Assembly: GCA_964421085.1 (NCBI GenBank)
Contig: CAYQVO010000021.1
Location: forward strand, 1-56,573
Length of the DNA stretch: 56,573 bases
Direction: 5' to 3'
From: CAYQVO01 sp964421085
Lineage (GTDB): Bacteria; Bdellovibrionota_C; UBA2361; CAYQVO01
In this document: positions 31,240 through 39,789 of the stretch, piece after piece
Layout: each line of letters opens with the position of its first letter
Position numbering within the stretch: position 1 is the stretch's first letter
The notes under the pieces: generated by a model
Database searches by the model: none
Told to the model about the DNA's origin: nothing
What the model saw: the letters and a program-made list of their open reading frames with translations, nothing else
Translations under genes and position numbers: made by a program

Positions 31240-31730
31240 TAAATCTTCTCCCGGCTGATATAAAGTCCTTTATCCACTTTCTCGAAGAAATACTGGAAAA
31301 ACCTGGAGTCATCAATCTGACGAACTCCTATAGTCCCGCCGAGATTATCGAGCTCCTTGCGCTGAAAATTCGTGCGAACACGCGTAGTCTTTCCGAACTC
31401 CGAGATGTTTATCGATGCTTCTACTGTCGCACTTTTCCGCCAGCGGGGGATCTCTCCGGCAAAGCTCCCGAAGAACCTGTCGCCGGGCTGTTCGATGTCG
31501 ATTTCCTTCTGCGCTGATATAAACCCAAGATTGCTGTCCGCGTTCTTAATCATGAACCCTTCGTCCTGGAGGACATCAATCAAAGCCTTCATGACAGACT
31601 TGGTGTCCCTTTCATCATACTCCCGCGTCTGAAGGGCCCGGACCTCGAGCTGGGTTTTGGGAGGAGTTACGGATTGCGTAACGCACGCCGGGAAGAGCAG
31701 AAGAACAGAGAGTGCCGCAAAACGAATCAT
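31239..31730 (-). CDS. Lipoprotein of unknown function
   Basis: 163 residues with a lipobox ending at Cys16 (VLLLFPAC). The mature part is an alpha/beta domain: QLEVRALQTREYDERDTKSV, MKALIDVLQDEGFMIKNADS, LGFISAQKEID, RTNFQRKELDNLG and a C-terminal helix FFQYFFEKVDKGLYISRE. The pattern TREYxxxDTKxVMKAxxxVLQDxGF is one I have seen in uncharacterised envelope lipoproteins. It lies 6 bp after the BamE-like gene and 1 bp before the cysteine-rich gene, so all are probably one transcript. Confidence 0.78.
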   Translation of the reverse strand: MIRFAALSVLLLFPACVTQSVTPPKTQLEVRALQTREYDERDTKSVMKALIDVLQDEGFMIKNADSNLGFISAQKEIDIEQPGDRFFGSFAGEIPRWRKSATVEASINISEFGKTTRVRTNFQRKELDNLGGTIGVRQIDDSRFFQYFFEKVDKGLYISREKI

Positions 31731-31736
31731 AAGGCC

Positions 31737-32192
31737 CTAAAACTTGCTTGAATGATAAGAAAATGTGTCGACAAGACCGGCTGAGTCGAACTTTATCACA
31801 ACGGTCAACGTCCGCTGGGTAGATGCGCTTGCGCCCGCATTGGCCGAATAGCTGCCGAGAAGTCCGCCGAGGATAAGTGTGGACGCGCCTCCCCCAGCTC
31901 CTCCGAATCCCACGGCACTTCCGCTGCTGTTGGAGTACGATGCTTCAGTGGCGATCTTATCGAAGATCCAGGTCTCTCTTCCCGCGCTGTCTCTCGATAC
32001 TATATTGGGCGCGCCAAGCGCTTCGGCGACATCGGCCTGGGACATTCCGCGGCGGATTTCACGCTGGACAGTACCCAGTGTCATCTGCCTTTCCTGTGAT
32101 GAGTGAAGGGACTGCGCATGCTTTGCTGCATCTACACAGCCGGAGAACATTACTGCGACACCTGCCAGTGCGGTTAGAATTATCAGTTTCAT
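31737..32192 (-). CDS. BamE/SmpA-like lipoprotein
   Basis: 151 residues from the ATG at 32192 (MKLIILTALAGVAVMFSGC, lipobox at Cys19); the longer frame start has no support. Residues 45-75 have the BamE/OmlA pattern (TLGTVQREIRRGMSQADVAE, ALGAPNIVSRDSAGRETWIF). A glycine/serine/alanine-rich low-complexity stretch follows (about 85-125), then a beta strand pair (TLTVVIKFDSAGLVDTFSYH). True BamE belongs to the outer-membrane protein assembly complex; whether this copy does is unknown because of the inserted Gly/Ser-rich segment. Confidence 0.8.
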   Translation of the reverse strand: MKLIILTALAGVAVMFSGCVDAAKHAQSLHSSQERQMTLGTVQREIRRGMSQADVAEALGAPNIVSRDSAGRETWIFDKIATEASYSNSSGSAVGFGGAGGGASTLILGGLLGSYSANAGASASTQRTLTVVIKFDSAGLVDTFSYHSSKF

Positions 32193-32273
32193 TTCGGGTA
32201 CCAGGAAAAACAAAAGAATATAAGACAGATTCTATCTGCTTCCTGAACGAGCGCAATAGATGGTTAAGTCCCG

Positions 32274-32621
32274 CTACAGCTTCTTCTTTTCGGCGGACGA
32301 CTTCAAGGATGGCGTTCCCTGGAGCACTATCAGCATCAGCAGGTCGCTGCGGATCTTGTCGCTGAGTTCAACGTAGTCGCCCTCGAACCCGCACTGTTCA
32401 AAGTACGACTCGGCCTGCCTTTCACAACGGCGGGAATTCGACAACCGAAGACAGCTCATCACTGCTTTCTTGACGAAAGCGCGGCCTGATGAATACTCAG
32501 AGCAGTTTTTATTCAGAAACGACAGTTCTTCGGCGAATGCCGGCACTGAAATTGTGCTCACGAAAAGGACAAACAGAACGAACGCGGCCACTTCAAAAAG
32601 CATTCTTCGTGCCTGTTCCAT
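32274..32621 (-). CDS. Small exported protein, unrecognised
   Basis: 115 residues from the ATG at 32621, with GGGAGA 6 nt upstream. A signal peptide (LFEVAAFVLFVLFVSTISVPAFA) precedes a mature, mostly helical domain with four cysteines (NKNCSEYSSG, MSCLRLSNSRRCERQAESYF, EQCGFEGD), probably two disulfides. It begins the run of four small exported proteins. Function unknown. Confidence 0.72.
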   Translation of the reverse strand: MEQARRMLFEVAAFVLFVLFVSTISVPAFAEELSFLNKNCSEYSSGRAFVKKAVMSCLRLSNSRRCERQAESYFEQCGFEGDYVELSDKIRSDLLMLIVLQGTPSLKSSAEKKKL

Positions 32622-33033
32622 TACTTTCTCCCGGCAAAAATACAACTTTCCCAGATGTTGAGTATGAAATTATACGACTCATTATAGTCCTTCCTTTAGT
32701 TATGGAAGCGATTATTGCCGGAAAAGTTTTGAAATCAAGGTAACCAGCTGAAATGACTTGACACGGGAGTTAGAAAGAGCATTCAAAAATACTCATCACC
32801 TGACGGATGCCTCAGTAATAAAACACTCACAGTACCCCTCTTCATGTTCTACAGACCCAGATTGCCACGGGCTTTGTGCAGTGGCGTCATGCAGGTCGGG
32901 TTCCCTGCTTCGCATTCACGCAACTCCTCTGAGAATCAAGCCCGCGGCAATCTCCATCAGCCCGCACAGCGCGTTGATTAGCCTCCGTGAAACACATAAA
33001 ATGCCGTTCCAGTTTTATTTAGGAGACAGCATA
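32622..33033. other. Intergenic region between divergent units, no gene seen
   Basis: 412 bp. It must hold the promoters for the minus-strand exported-protein run and for the HEAT-repeat gene. A TTGACA is at 32758-32763 on the plus strand, but no good -10 follows at the right distance. Both strands have only short frames without family signal. Confidence 0.5.
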
Positions 33034-34845
33034 ATGGCAGATTTCACCACACATGACGAAGAGTCCTCAGATAACCAGGGCGGACTTCCCGCCAGTCAGG
33101 GTGACTGGACCAGGATGCTGATGAAACTGGACCGTTGCAGCGACATGGAAGAATGCGGCAGGCTCCTTGAAGCTCTCAATGAGGCAGCGCCATCAAGGGA
33201 GGAACTGATATCAGCGCTTGTTTCGAGAATCCCAGGCACGAGACCAGTCCACTTGAAAAACACCACCACTTCGACTTCTCGCGGCATTGAAGTGGCGACG
33301 TATCTTTGCAGAACAACAGGAACAGATGATGAAGCGGCGGCGATTACAGACGCCATTACCCGCGCCCTGGAGAATCTGGAAGGCGACAAGGCAGTGAATC
33401 TTATCAACGCCCTTCGGATGCTTGGCGAAAAAGCTGCAACCTCGGTGCCCGCGCTTGCCGAACGAGTCGCAGGAAGCTGTTTCGAAAAGGAAGTCCTGGC
33501 GGCTCTGGAGGCGCTGCAGACAATGCCCGAGGCTGCAGCCGAGTGGATTCCGGTTTACCTCGAGAAACTCCAGAGTCCTTCGGCCGGGATAAGACTTGCA
33601 GCCCTAAATCTCACGGCCAAATTCGTGCCGGGAAACACCGACGCCTTCGACGCCCTTGCTGAAATTGCAGTGTCGCGCCCTGCCGGAGTGAACGACACCC
33701 GGGCGCCGAATGTTGTAGAACGCGCTCAAAGTATAATCGCCGAGGCTGCTCCAGGCTCTCGTCGGGTACAGGATATTCTTCTGGGAAATCTCTCTCACCC
33801 TGACAGGGATGTGGCCCTTTCAGCATGGAGATATCTGCGGGACATCATCATGGACCCGGACTCGACATATGCTGTAAATGAGGCTGTCGAACTTCTCGCA
33901 TTGGACGATAAAAGGGTCCGGGTGCTCACACTGGCAATGGGCGGGAAGTGGACGGAAGAAGCGGCATTAGAAGTGCTTTCGATCCTTGAAACAACTCCGG
34001 ACCCTTCCGATCGAAAGGGATTGATCCTTTTTGATCTTGCAATCTGGTTCGCAGGCCGGATGGAGGGGGATGACTGCATCCGGCAGGTGTTACAGGAAGT
34101 GATAAAGGAACTCCCCGATGACGACAGCAGAAAGAAAGATGTTCTTCTGCGGCATCTGGAGTATTCCGACGGGATAACCAATATTGCGGCAGCCGGCGAA
34201 CTTGGGAGAATGGGCCGGGAGGATCCGGCAATCATCGATCAGCTTCTTGCAATCGCGCGAGAAGGAAGTCCTCATGCGGCAGCGATGGCTCTTGATGCGC
34301 TCGGACAGACAGGGAACAGATCGAAGGACGTCGTCGATACAGTTCTGGAGGTTCTCAACACAGAACCCGGGAATGCCGCCCTCACAAGACTGGAGTACGC
34401 CATAACCTGCGCCGGGAAGCTCGGGTCGGCTGGAATCGAGGCCAAGGGCCGACTGCTCGAACTGCTCCAACCTGTCGAGTCCCATCCGGTGACAGGCGTC
34501 AGGGAGGAAGTGATAAAAAGGTCAGCCATTTCACTTGCGCAGATAGATGACACGGATTCCTGTGTCGCAGACGAACTGCTGCTGACGTACCGAAAAGTGA
34601 GTTCGGAGGCGCGGATTGGAATTGCAATAGGTCTTGGGCATTTCGGCCGGCTCGCAGAGGGAGCTAAGAATGATCTAATCGCCTGCGTCAGTGCACCGCC
34701 GCGACATCATGAAAACAAGAGCGATTACCTTGCCAGAGTGGCCGCTTTCCGCGCCCTTGAAAAGATTGCGCCGGAAGATACGACTGTACGGAATGCATTG
34801 GAGACTTTCGAGACAAATTTCGGCCCGCCTCCGGTTAGTCCATGA
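33034..34845 (+). CDS. HEAT-repeat protein
   Basis: 603 residues from the ATG at 33034, chosen because AGGAGA (33021-33026) lies 7 nt upstream; the frame is open further up but unsupported. The protein is a chain of about 12-14 HEAT-like helical pairs, for example AVNLINALRMLGEKAATSVP, EVLAALEALQTMPEAAAEW, DVALSAWRYLRDIIMDPDS and AMALDALGQTGNRSKDVV. No signal peptide or enzymatic motif. Such solenoids are protein-interaction scaffolds, sometimes for PBS-lyase-type or two-component partners. The next gene is a hybrid histidine kinase 96 bp downstream on the same strand, which could be a partner. Confidence 0.82.
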   Translation: MADFTTHDEESSDNQGGLPASQGDWTRMLMKLDRCSDMEECGRLLEALNEAAPSREELISALVSRIPGTRPVHLKNTTTSTSRGIEVATYLCRTTGTDDEAAAITDAITRALENLEGDKAVNLINALRMLGEKAATSVPALAERVAGSCFEKEVLAALEALQTMPEAAAEWIPVYLEKLQSPSAGIRLAALNLTAKFVPGNTDAFDALAEIAVSRPAGVNDTRAPNVVERAQSIIAEAAPGSRRVQDILLGNLSHPDRDVALSAWRYLRDIIMDPDSTYAVNEAVELLALDDKRVRVLTLAMGGKWTEEAALEVLSILETTPDPSDRKGLILFDLAIWFAGRMEGDDCIRQVLQEVIKELPDDDSRKKDVLLRHLEYSDGITNIAAAGELGRMGREDPAIIDQLLAIAREGSPHAAAMALDALGQTGNRSKDVVDTVLEVLNTEPGNAALTRLEYAITCAGKLGSAGIEAKGRLLELLQPVESHPVTGVREEVIKRSAISLAQIDDTDSCVADELLLTYRKVSSEARIGIAIGLGHFGRLAEGAKNDLIACVSAPPRHHENKSDYLARVAAFRALEKIAPEDTTVRNALETFETNFGPPPVSP

Positions 34846-34941
34846 TCTTGATCATGTTGCCGGGCATATCTTTCTATTGCTTTCCATCGCCGACAGAGTC
34901 ACGCTTCGAAAAACGAACTGTTTCCAATTGTACTAAAGTTT

Positions 34942-37785
34942 GTGAAAAGAAGAAGTAAAGTCAAGCCGGGTCGCCCTGTGGTGTTCGAACGCGACAGGGA
35001 GGCAGAGTTCTACCGCTCCCTTCTTGAAGACGCGCGGGACGCAATCTATCGCCTTAACATAGAAACAGGAAGGTTTGACTATATCAGTCCGTCCTGCGAG
35101 ACGGTTGCCGGATACAGCCCCGCGGAAATAATGGCGATGGATGTGAAGAGCATGCTGGAAATGGTGCACCCGGAGGACCGAGCCGTTCTTGTCGCGGCTG
35201 CCCGGAACGTCGAAAGGTCGGGTAAGGCAGAGGCTGAATACCGGCAGAGGACCAAGAGCGGAGAATACCGGTGGATGTCAAATCAAATGGCCCTGGCAAA
35301 TGCCGTTGAAGGAGGGCCTGCATACCGCTTCGGCAATATACGCGACATAACAGAGGGAAAGCGGAGCGAAGAAGCGCTGCGCGAGAGCGAAGAACGTTTC
35401 AGGACTTTGACTGCCAATCTCAGTTCCGCGGTTGCCCTGATTGACGAAGACGGGAAATTCACATTATACAATCCGGCCTTCCTCAGGATGTTCGGTCTCG
35501 ACCGGAACGGCTCGATAAAAAACGTAAACGATCAGAACTGGGGAGAGTGGCAGATATTCGGGAGGGACGCCGCACTGCTGGATGTCGACGACCATCCGGT
35601 GCGCAAAGCTGTCCTGACAGGTCAGCCTGTCCGGAACAGCCTTGTGGGCGTCAGGAATCCGGGAGAAAGCAAACTTACCTGGATGCTCATCACCGCGGAG
35701 CCCATACAAAAGTCGGACGGAAGACGGCAGACTATCTGCACTTATCACGATATCACGGAAAGCGTGCGCGCCGAGGAGGCTTTGAGGGAAAGCGAAGCGC
35801 GTTACAAATCCCTGTTCAACAGCATGACGGAGGGTTTTTCCGTTCAGGAAATTATCACGGACGAAGCCGGGAAGCCGATTGACTGGCGCTTCCTCGACAT
35901 CAATCCTGCATTTGAACGTCTGACCGGCCTTAAGCGCGAAGATGTGCTGGGAAAGACCCATAACGAACTGCTGCCGGGAGATGATCCTCGATGGCTGGAG
36001 ATTTACGGGCGCGTTGCGCTCACAGGAGAACCGGCCCAGTTCGAGGACTATTCAAGTGTTCTTGACAGGCACTTTGAGGTGTTCGCGTACTCTCCTCAGC
36101 ACCGTCAGTTCGCGGTGATCTTCATGGATGTCTCCGCCAGAAAACGGACCGAGAGGGAACTGCACGAAGCCAATGAGCGTTTAGCGGCACTTATGCAGGC
36201 GCTGCCGGTCGGAGTCAGCTTTTCGAATGATCCATCGTGCAGTCATGTTACAGGCAATCCTGCTGCCCTTGCTCAGTTTGGAGTCACACCCGAGGACAAT
36301 TTCTCCGCATCGGCGCCGGAACCTGACGCTCCCGGCCGAAAAGTGCGCTATTTCGCGGAAGGAAAAGAAATTCCTGCCGCGGATCTCCCCCTGCAGCGCG
36401 CCGTAAACGAGAACCGGGAAATTCCTTTGATGGAACTCGAGGTAGAGTGTGCGGACGGCCGCAGATGGGTTGCGCAGGCATCCGGGGCGCCTGTTCGAAG
36501 CGCGGACGGGTCTGTGATCAGCGGAGTCGTAGTCACGATGGACATAACGGATCGCAAACACACCGAAGAAAGACTGAAGCATTATGCCGCCGAGCGTGAG
36601 ACTCTTCTCGAGGCCGAGATGACGGCGCGGACGGCGGCCGAAAGGGCAACGCGGGTCAAGGATGATTTTCTCGCGACACTGTCTCATGAGCTTCGCACCC
36701 CTCTTAATGCCGTTCTTGGCTGGGCATCGCTGCTCAGAAAAAGACCTTTTGATCTCGAGAAGGGCCTCGGAATCATCGAACGAAACGCCCGGGCGCAATC
36801 TCAGCTTATTGAAGATCTCCTCGACATGAACCGCATCTTTTCCGGCAGATTCGAGATCGCGAAGGAAGAGGTGTCCCTGACGCAGATTATCGACGAGGCT
36901 CTTGCAGCTCTGGAACGAATGGCGGACGAAAAGAAGATCATGCTCGACTCCGACATACAGGATCTCGCAAATGCGCTGTATGCCGATGGAGCAAGACTAA
37001 AACAGGTTTTCTGGAATCTTCTCACGAACGCGCTCAAATTCACGCCCGAGGGAGGAACAATAAAGGTGAGCCTCCGGCAGGAACGGCAAAATGCGGTTAT
37101 TGAAGTGAGCGACACCGGCGAAGGGATTGATCCTGCATTCATCTCCCGCATTTTCGGCCGCTTTACTCAGGAAGGCGAGAGCATAAGCAGGAGAAAAGGC
37201 GGGCTCGGTCTCGGGCTTGCTATCTCAAAACATATTGTTGAAATGCATGGAGGCACCCTCAAAGTGAAAAGTGACGGTAAGGGTCTCGGCTCTACGTTCA
37301 CTGTGACTCTTCCGCTTTACGAGATTCAAAGGAGCCATCTTGTCCGGGCGGAAACATCGGCGCCGCTGCAACTTCCGGAAGGAATTTCCATCCTTGTTGT
37401 TGAAGATGAAGCCGACTCGCTGGAATTCTTAAGACGCCTCCTCGAAGAACACGGCGCCAGAGTGGATGCAGTCAGCTCGGCTCTCATCGCTCTCGAAAAA
37501 CTCGATCATGAAAGACCGGATATCATCGTCAGCGACATCTCGATGCCGGACATGGACGGCTACACCTTCATTAGAACGCTCAGGTCGCTCTCCGGCGAAA
37601 GGTCTCAAATACCGGCGATAGCGGTCACAGCTTTTGCGAGGAAGGAGGACGAGGCAAAAGCCTTTGAAGCGGGATTTTCGGCGCATATTTCAAAACCCCT
37701 CAACCCTTCGGAGCTTCTTCGCACGATTGCGGCTCTCGAGCGGCGCCAGGCGCCTGAAGGTCAGGCCGAAACGTTCGTCATGTGA
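34942..37785 (+). CDS. Hybrid sensor histidine kinase with four PAS domains and receiver
   Basis: 947 residues starting at a GTG. Four PAS domains: about 25-135, 150-275, 285-405 and 420-545, three with clear DITE/DVSA/DITD C-caps. HisKA with phosphoacceptor His582 (ATLSHELRTPLN), HATPase_c with N box NLLTNALKFT, G1 DTGEGI, F box region FGRFTQ and G2 GLGLGLAIS, then a receiver (about 815-935) with acidic pair VVEDEAD and phosphoacceptor Asp865 (IIVSDISMPDMDG). No transmembrane segment, so it senses a cytoplasmic signal such as redox, light or a small ligand. The output regulator is not identified. Confidence 0.95.
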   Translation: MKRRSKVKPGRPVVFERDREAEFYRSLLEDARDAIYRLNIETGRFDYISPSCETVAGYSPAEIMAMDVKSMLEMVHPEDRAVLVAAARNVERSGKAEAEYRQRTKSGEYRWMSNQMALANAVEGGPAYRFGNIRDITEGKRSEEALRESEERFRTLTANLSSAVALIDEDGKFTLYNPAFLRMFGLDRNGSIKNVNDQNWGEWQIFGRDAALLDVDDHPVRKAVLTGQPVRNSLVGVRNPGESKLTWMLITAEPIQKSDGRRQTICTYHDITESVRAEEALRESEARYKSLFNSMTEGFSVQEIITDEAGKPIDWRFLDINPAFERLTGLKREDVLGKTHNELLPGDDPRWLEIYGRVALTGEPAQFEDYSSVLDRHFEVFAYSPQHRQFAVIFMDVSARKRTERELHEANERLAALMQALPVGVSFSNDPSCSHVTGNPAALAQFGVTPEDNFSASAPEPDAPGRKVRYFAEGKEIPAADLPLQRAVNENREIPLMELEVECADGRRWVAQASGAPVRSADGSVISGVVVTMDITDRKHTEERLKHYAAERETLLEAEMTARTAAERATRVKDDFLATLSHELRTPLNAVLGWASLLRKRPFDLEKGLGIIERNARAQSQLIEDLLDMNRIFSGRFEIAKEEVSLTQIIDEALAALERMADEKKIMLDSDIQDLANALYADGARLKQVFWNLLTNALKFTPEGGTIKVSLRQERQNAVIEVSDTGEGIDPAFISRIFGRFTQEGESISRRKGGLGLGLAISKHIVEMHGGTLKVKSDGKGLGSTFTVTLPLYEIQRSHLVRAETSAPLQLPEGISILVVEDEADSLEFLRRLLEEHGARVDAVSSALIALEKLDHERPDIIVSDISMPDMDGYTFIRTLRSLSGERSQIPAIAVTAFARKEDEAKAFEAGFSAHISKPLNPSELLRTIAALERRQAPEGQAETFVM

Positions 37786-38873
37786 ATGTTGTCCATCACT
37801 TTCCGGGCCTGCGACAGAAATGTTGTATATTTCGTGCTCAGGACCTCCACGTAACGTTGATCCGTGTGGAGACGCTCCATTCCGTAAAGCTGAGGGTAGT
37901 TGTTCTTCACCCGTTTCATAGGAAGGATTCCCGCTTCAACTGCCGCAGTTTCTTCAATTTTAAGCCGCGCTTCAGGAAACGCTTCGTTGAAGCTTTGAAT
38001 AAACGCGGCTGCCTCGCTCTCTGTTACATCAATATGGTCGGGGTTGCCGTCAAATGGAATATACTCAGTCCCAAGAACAGTGATATCACCCCGGGGCGCC
38101 AGGAAGTAAAGCCTGGTTTCACCATGGAAACCTATGGCGTAATGTTCATGAAAACGCCGGGAAAGGATAAGGTTGAAAGCTTTGCACCAGAGAGGCGCCG
38201 GAGAAGCCAGTTTCCGGTTCAGCCTGAACAGCCAGGGTCCTGCTGCATTTACCACTGACCGCGCCGTCCAGGCATCGTGTCCTGCCTCAACCCGCCAGAA
38301 ATCGCCGAAAGGGACAATGGAATCAACGGTGCAGTCCTCGATTACCGAACCTTCAAGTTCGCCTTTCAATACCTCCGCAAAGCGAAGAGGGTCTTTCATG
38401 AGAGCGTCAGTCCAGAGAAGAACACCATACGGGGAAGCGCCGGCAATCAGGGGAATCTCGCGCCTTACAAACTCCAGCCCCCTGTATCCCGTTTCCAGGC
38501 TTGCGCCCTCAAGGATACGGGCGGCATACCTGTAAAGAGCTGCCGCACAGGCGACAGGATACCGGCTTTTAAGTCCGAATCGCTGAAGAGGCATCACACA
38601 CGGCAGAGGCTGAACATGATCGGGATATGCGCGAATCAGCGCCTGCTGGTCGCGGAGAGATTCGACAACCCGGGGAAAATTAAAATGCTGAAGGTAACGG
38701 AACCCTCCATGGACGATCCGAAGTGAGTTTTTTGAGGTGGCGCTGGAACACTTTCCTTTCTCGAGGAGAAGCACCGAGCAGCCCCGTTTCTTTGCTTCGC
38801 GGGCAACGCCGAGCCCGGAGATGCCGCCTCCCACCACTATTACATCCAGAATTTCACTCCCGGCCGGTTTCAT
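37761..38873 (-). CDS. FAD-dependent oxidoreductase, glycerol-3-phosphate dehydrogenase (GlpD)-like
   Basis: 370 residues from the ATG at 38873, where the Rossmann motif VIVVGGGISGLGVAREAKKRG begins soon after; a frame to 38936 (GTG) is possible. DAO-family features: LLLEKGKCSSATSKNSLRIVHGG with the GlpD-like SxxxSxxxxxxHGGxRYLQ, and VVNAAGPW. GlpD oxidises glycerol 3-phosphate and passes electrons to quinone; this protein is shorter than GlpD (about 500) and lacks its C-terminal cap domain, so substrate is uncertain. Its 3' end overlaps the convergent kinase gene by 25 bp. Confidence 0.85.
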   Translation of the reverse strand: MKPAGSEILDVIVVGGGISGLGVAREAKKRGCSVLLLEKGKCSSATSKNSLRIVHGGFRYLQHFNFPRVVESLRDQQALIRAYPDHVQPLPCVMPLQRFGLKSRYPVACAAALYRYAARILEGASLETGYRGLEFVRREIPLIAGASPYGVLLWTDALMKDPLRFAEVLKGELEGSVIEDCTVDSIVPFGDFWRVEAGHDAWTARSVVNAAGPWLFRLNRKLASPAPLWCKAFNLILSRRFHEHYAIGFHGETRLYFLAPRGDITVLGTEYIPFDGNPDHIDVTESEAAAFIQSFNEAFPEARLKIEETAAVEAGILPMKRVKNNYPQLYGMERLHTDQRYVEVLSTKYTTFLSQARKVMDNIHMTNVSA

Positions 38874-39305
38874 GCAGATATTAATGTCCAGACTATGTTC
38901 AGGAACTATACAGTCTGCCGCTTTTGCGAACAACACGGTAAACAGGCGAAGTCAGTGGGCAATTGGAAAATCCGGCATGTTCAGCTTGTTCACAAGATAC
39001 GCTTCCAATAAAATGCACATAATGTTTTTAAGCACCTGGATTTGGCAGGGCGTTTGCTTTGCTTCGAATCTGGTTGGAATGAGTTCTTCAGGGAAATCGA
39101 AGAGACAGCGACGGCCCGAAGAAGAGCGAAGGCAGTGATAGGTTGTGTGCTAAGGAAAGCAGCCCGGGGAAAAGCGATGTCAGGCATCCTGAGATGGCAC
39201 CCCGCCAGGGCGTCAAAGTGGCGACGGAACGTCAATGTTACATGCCTTAATGCAGTTCGCATAACGGTAGTAAAAGGAAACAACGTCAGACGCAGGGGAT
39301 TAGTC
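38874..39305. other. Intergenic region, candidate sigma-54 promoter but no gene
   Basis: 432 bp between the oxidoreductase and the small helical protein. It carries a -24/-12 type element at 39042-39058. A plus-strand frame from 39042 to the gene has no family signal and is arginine-rich and probably non-coding. No riboswitch or RNA gene recognised. Confidence 0.5.
39042..39058 (+). promoter_or_regulatory. Candidate sigma-54 (-24/-12) promoter
   Basis: TTGGCAGGGCGTTTGCT: GG at 39044-39045 and GC at 39056-39057, exactly 12 bp apart, with TGGCA and TTGC blocks. It would start transcription near 39069, about 240 bp before the small helical gene. Sigma-54 often drives flagellar genes. Confidence 0.45.
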
Positions 39306-39635
39306 ATGCAATCGAATATAATTGACAAGCTTTACGCATCGTTCACGGATCTGGAGACAGCTATTGAAAGCGCAAAGAAGACGCTTGCGCAGAAAGAGAA
39401 TGTGCCCGATGAGATAATGGCGCGGCTGAAGTCGTACGACGGTATCCTCGCCAAGCAGCGCGGTCTGGCGGCTTCTCTCTGCTCTCACATCGAACGGGGG
39501 AACTGGGACGAAGTCTCCCGTCATGTGGGTCTCATTAACGGACTTTCAGCGATGATTCGGGATGACGCCCGCGCCATCCTTTCGGCCCTTACCGACGAGA
39601 ATGTAAACACGGAGGAGGATGTAAACTTCTGCTGA
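39306..39635 (+). CDS. Small helical protein, possibly flagellar chaperone-like
   Basis: 109 residues from the ATG at 39306 (GGGG 8 nt upstream); upstream frame is probably non-coding. All alpha-helical: DKLYASFTDLETAIESAKKT, LKSYDGILAKQRGLAASLCS, GNWDEVSRHVGLINGLSAMI. The size and helical layout recall FlgN or FliT-type export chaperones, but no diagnostic residues are present, so this is inference. A strong terminator follows at 39709-39742. A sigma-54-like element upstream would fit a flagellar class. Confidence 0.6.
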   Translation: MQSNIIDKLYASFTDLETAIESAKKTLAQKENVPDEIMARLKSYDGILAKQRGLAASLCSHIERGNWDEVSRHVGLINGLSAMIRDDARAILSALTDENVNTEEDVNFC

Positions 39636-39708
39636 CCCGCATGCGCCGGCACAGAGGGTCAGGCGGAGCTGAATTGATTATTCAAAACATATTGCCACAC
39701 ATCGAAGA

Positions 39709-39742
39709 GAGCAGGTCATACAACCTGCTCTTTTCCTTTTTT
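39709..39742 (+). terminator. Intrinsic terminator
   Basis: Stem GAGCAGGT (39709-39716) with ACCTGCTC (39723-39730), 6-nt loop, then TTTTCCTTTTTT. Ends the small helical gene transcript. Confidence 0.88.
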
Positions 39743-39789
39743 CGCGGCGATGCTTGTCGTCGCCAGGCAGAGATGTATATCATTTCCTG

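Noticed and set aside
32758..33033. Extension of the HEAT-repeat frame upstream to 32758.
   Set aside because: AGGAGA at 33021 places the start at 33034, and the upstream part is low in helical repeat signal.
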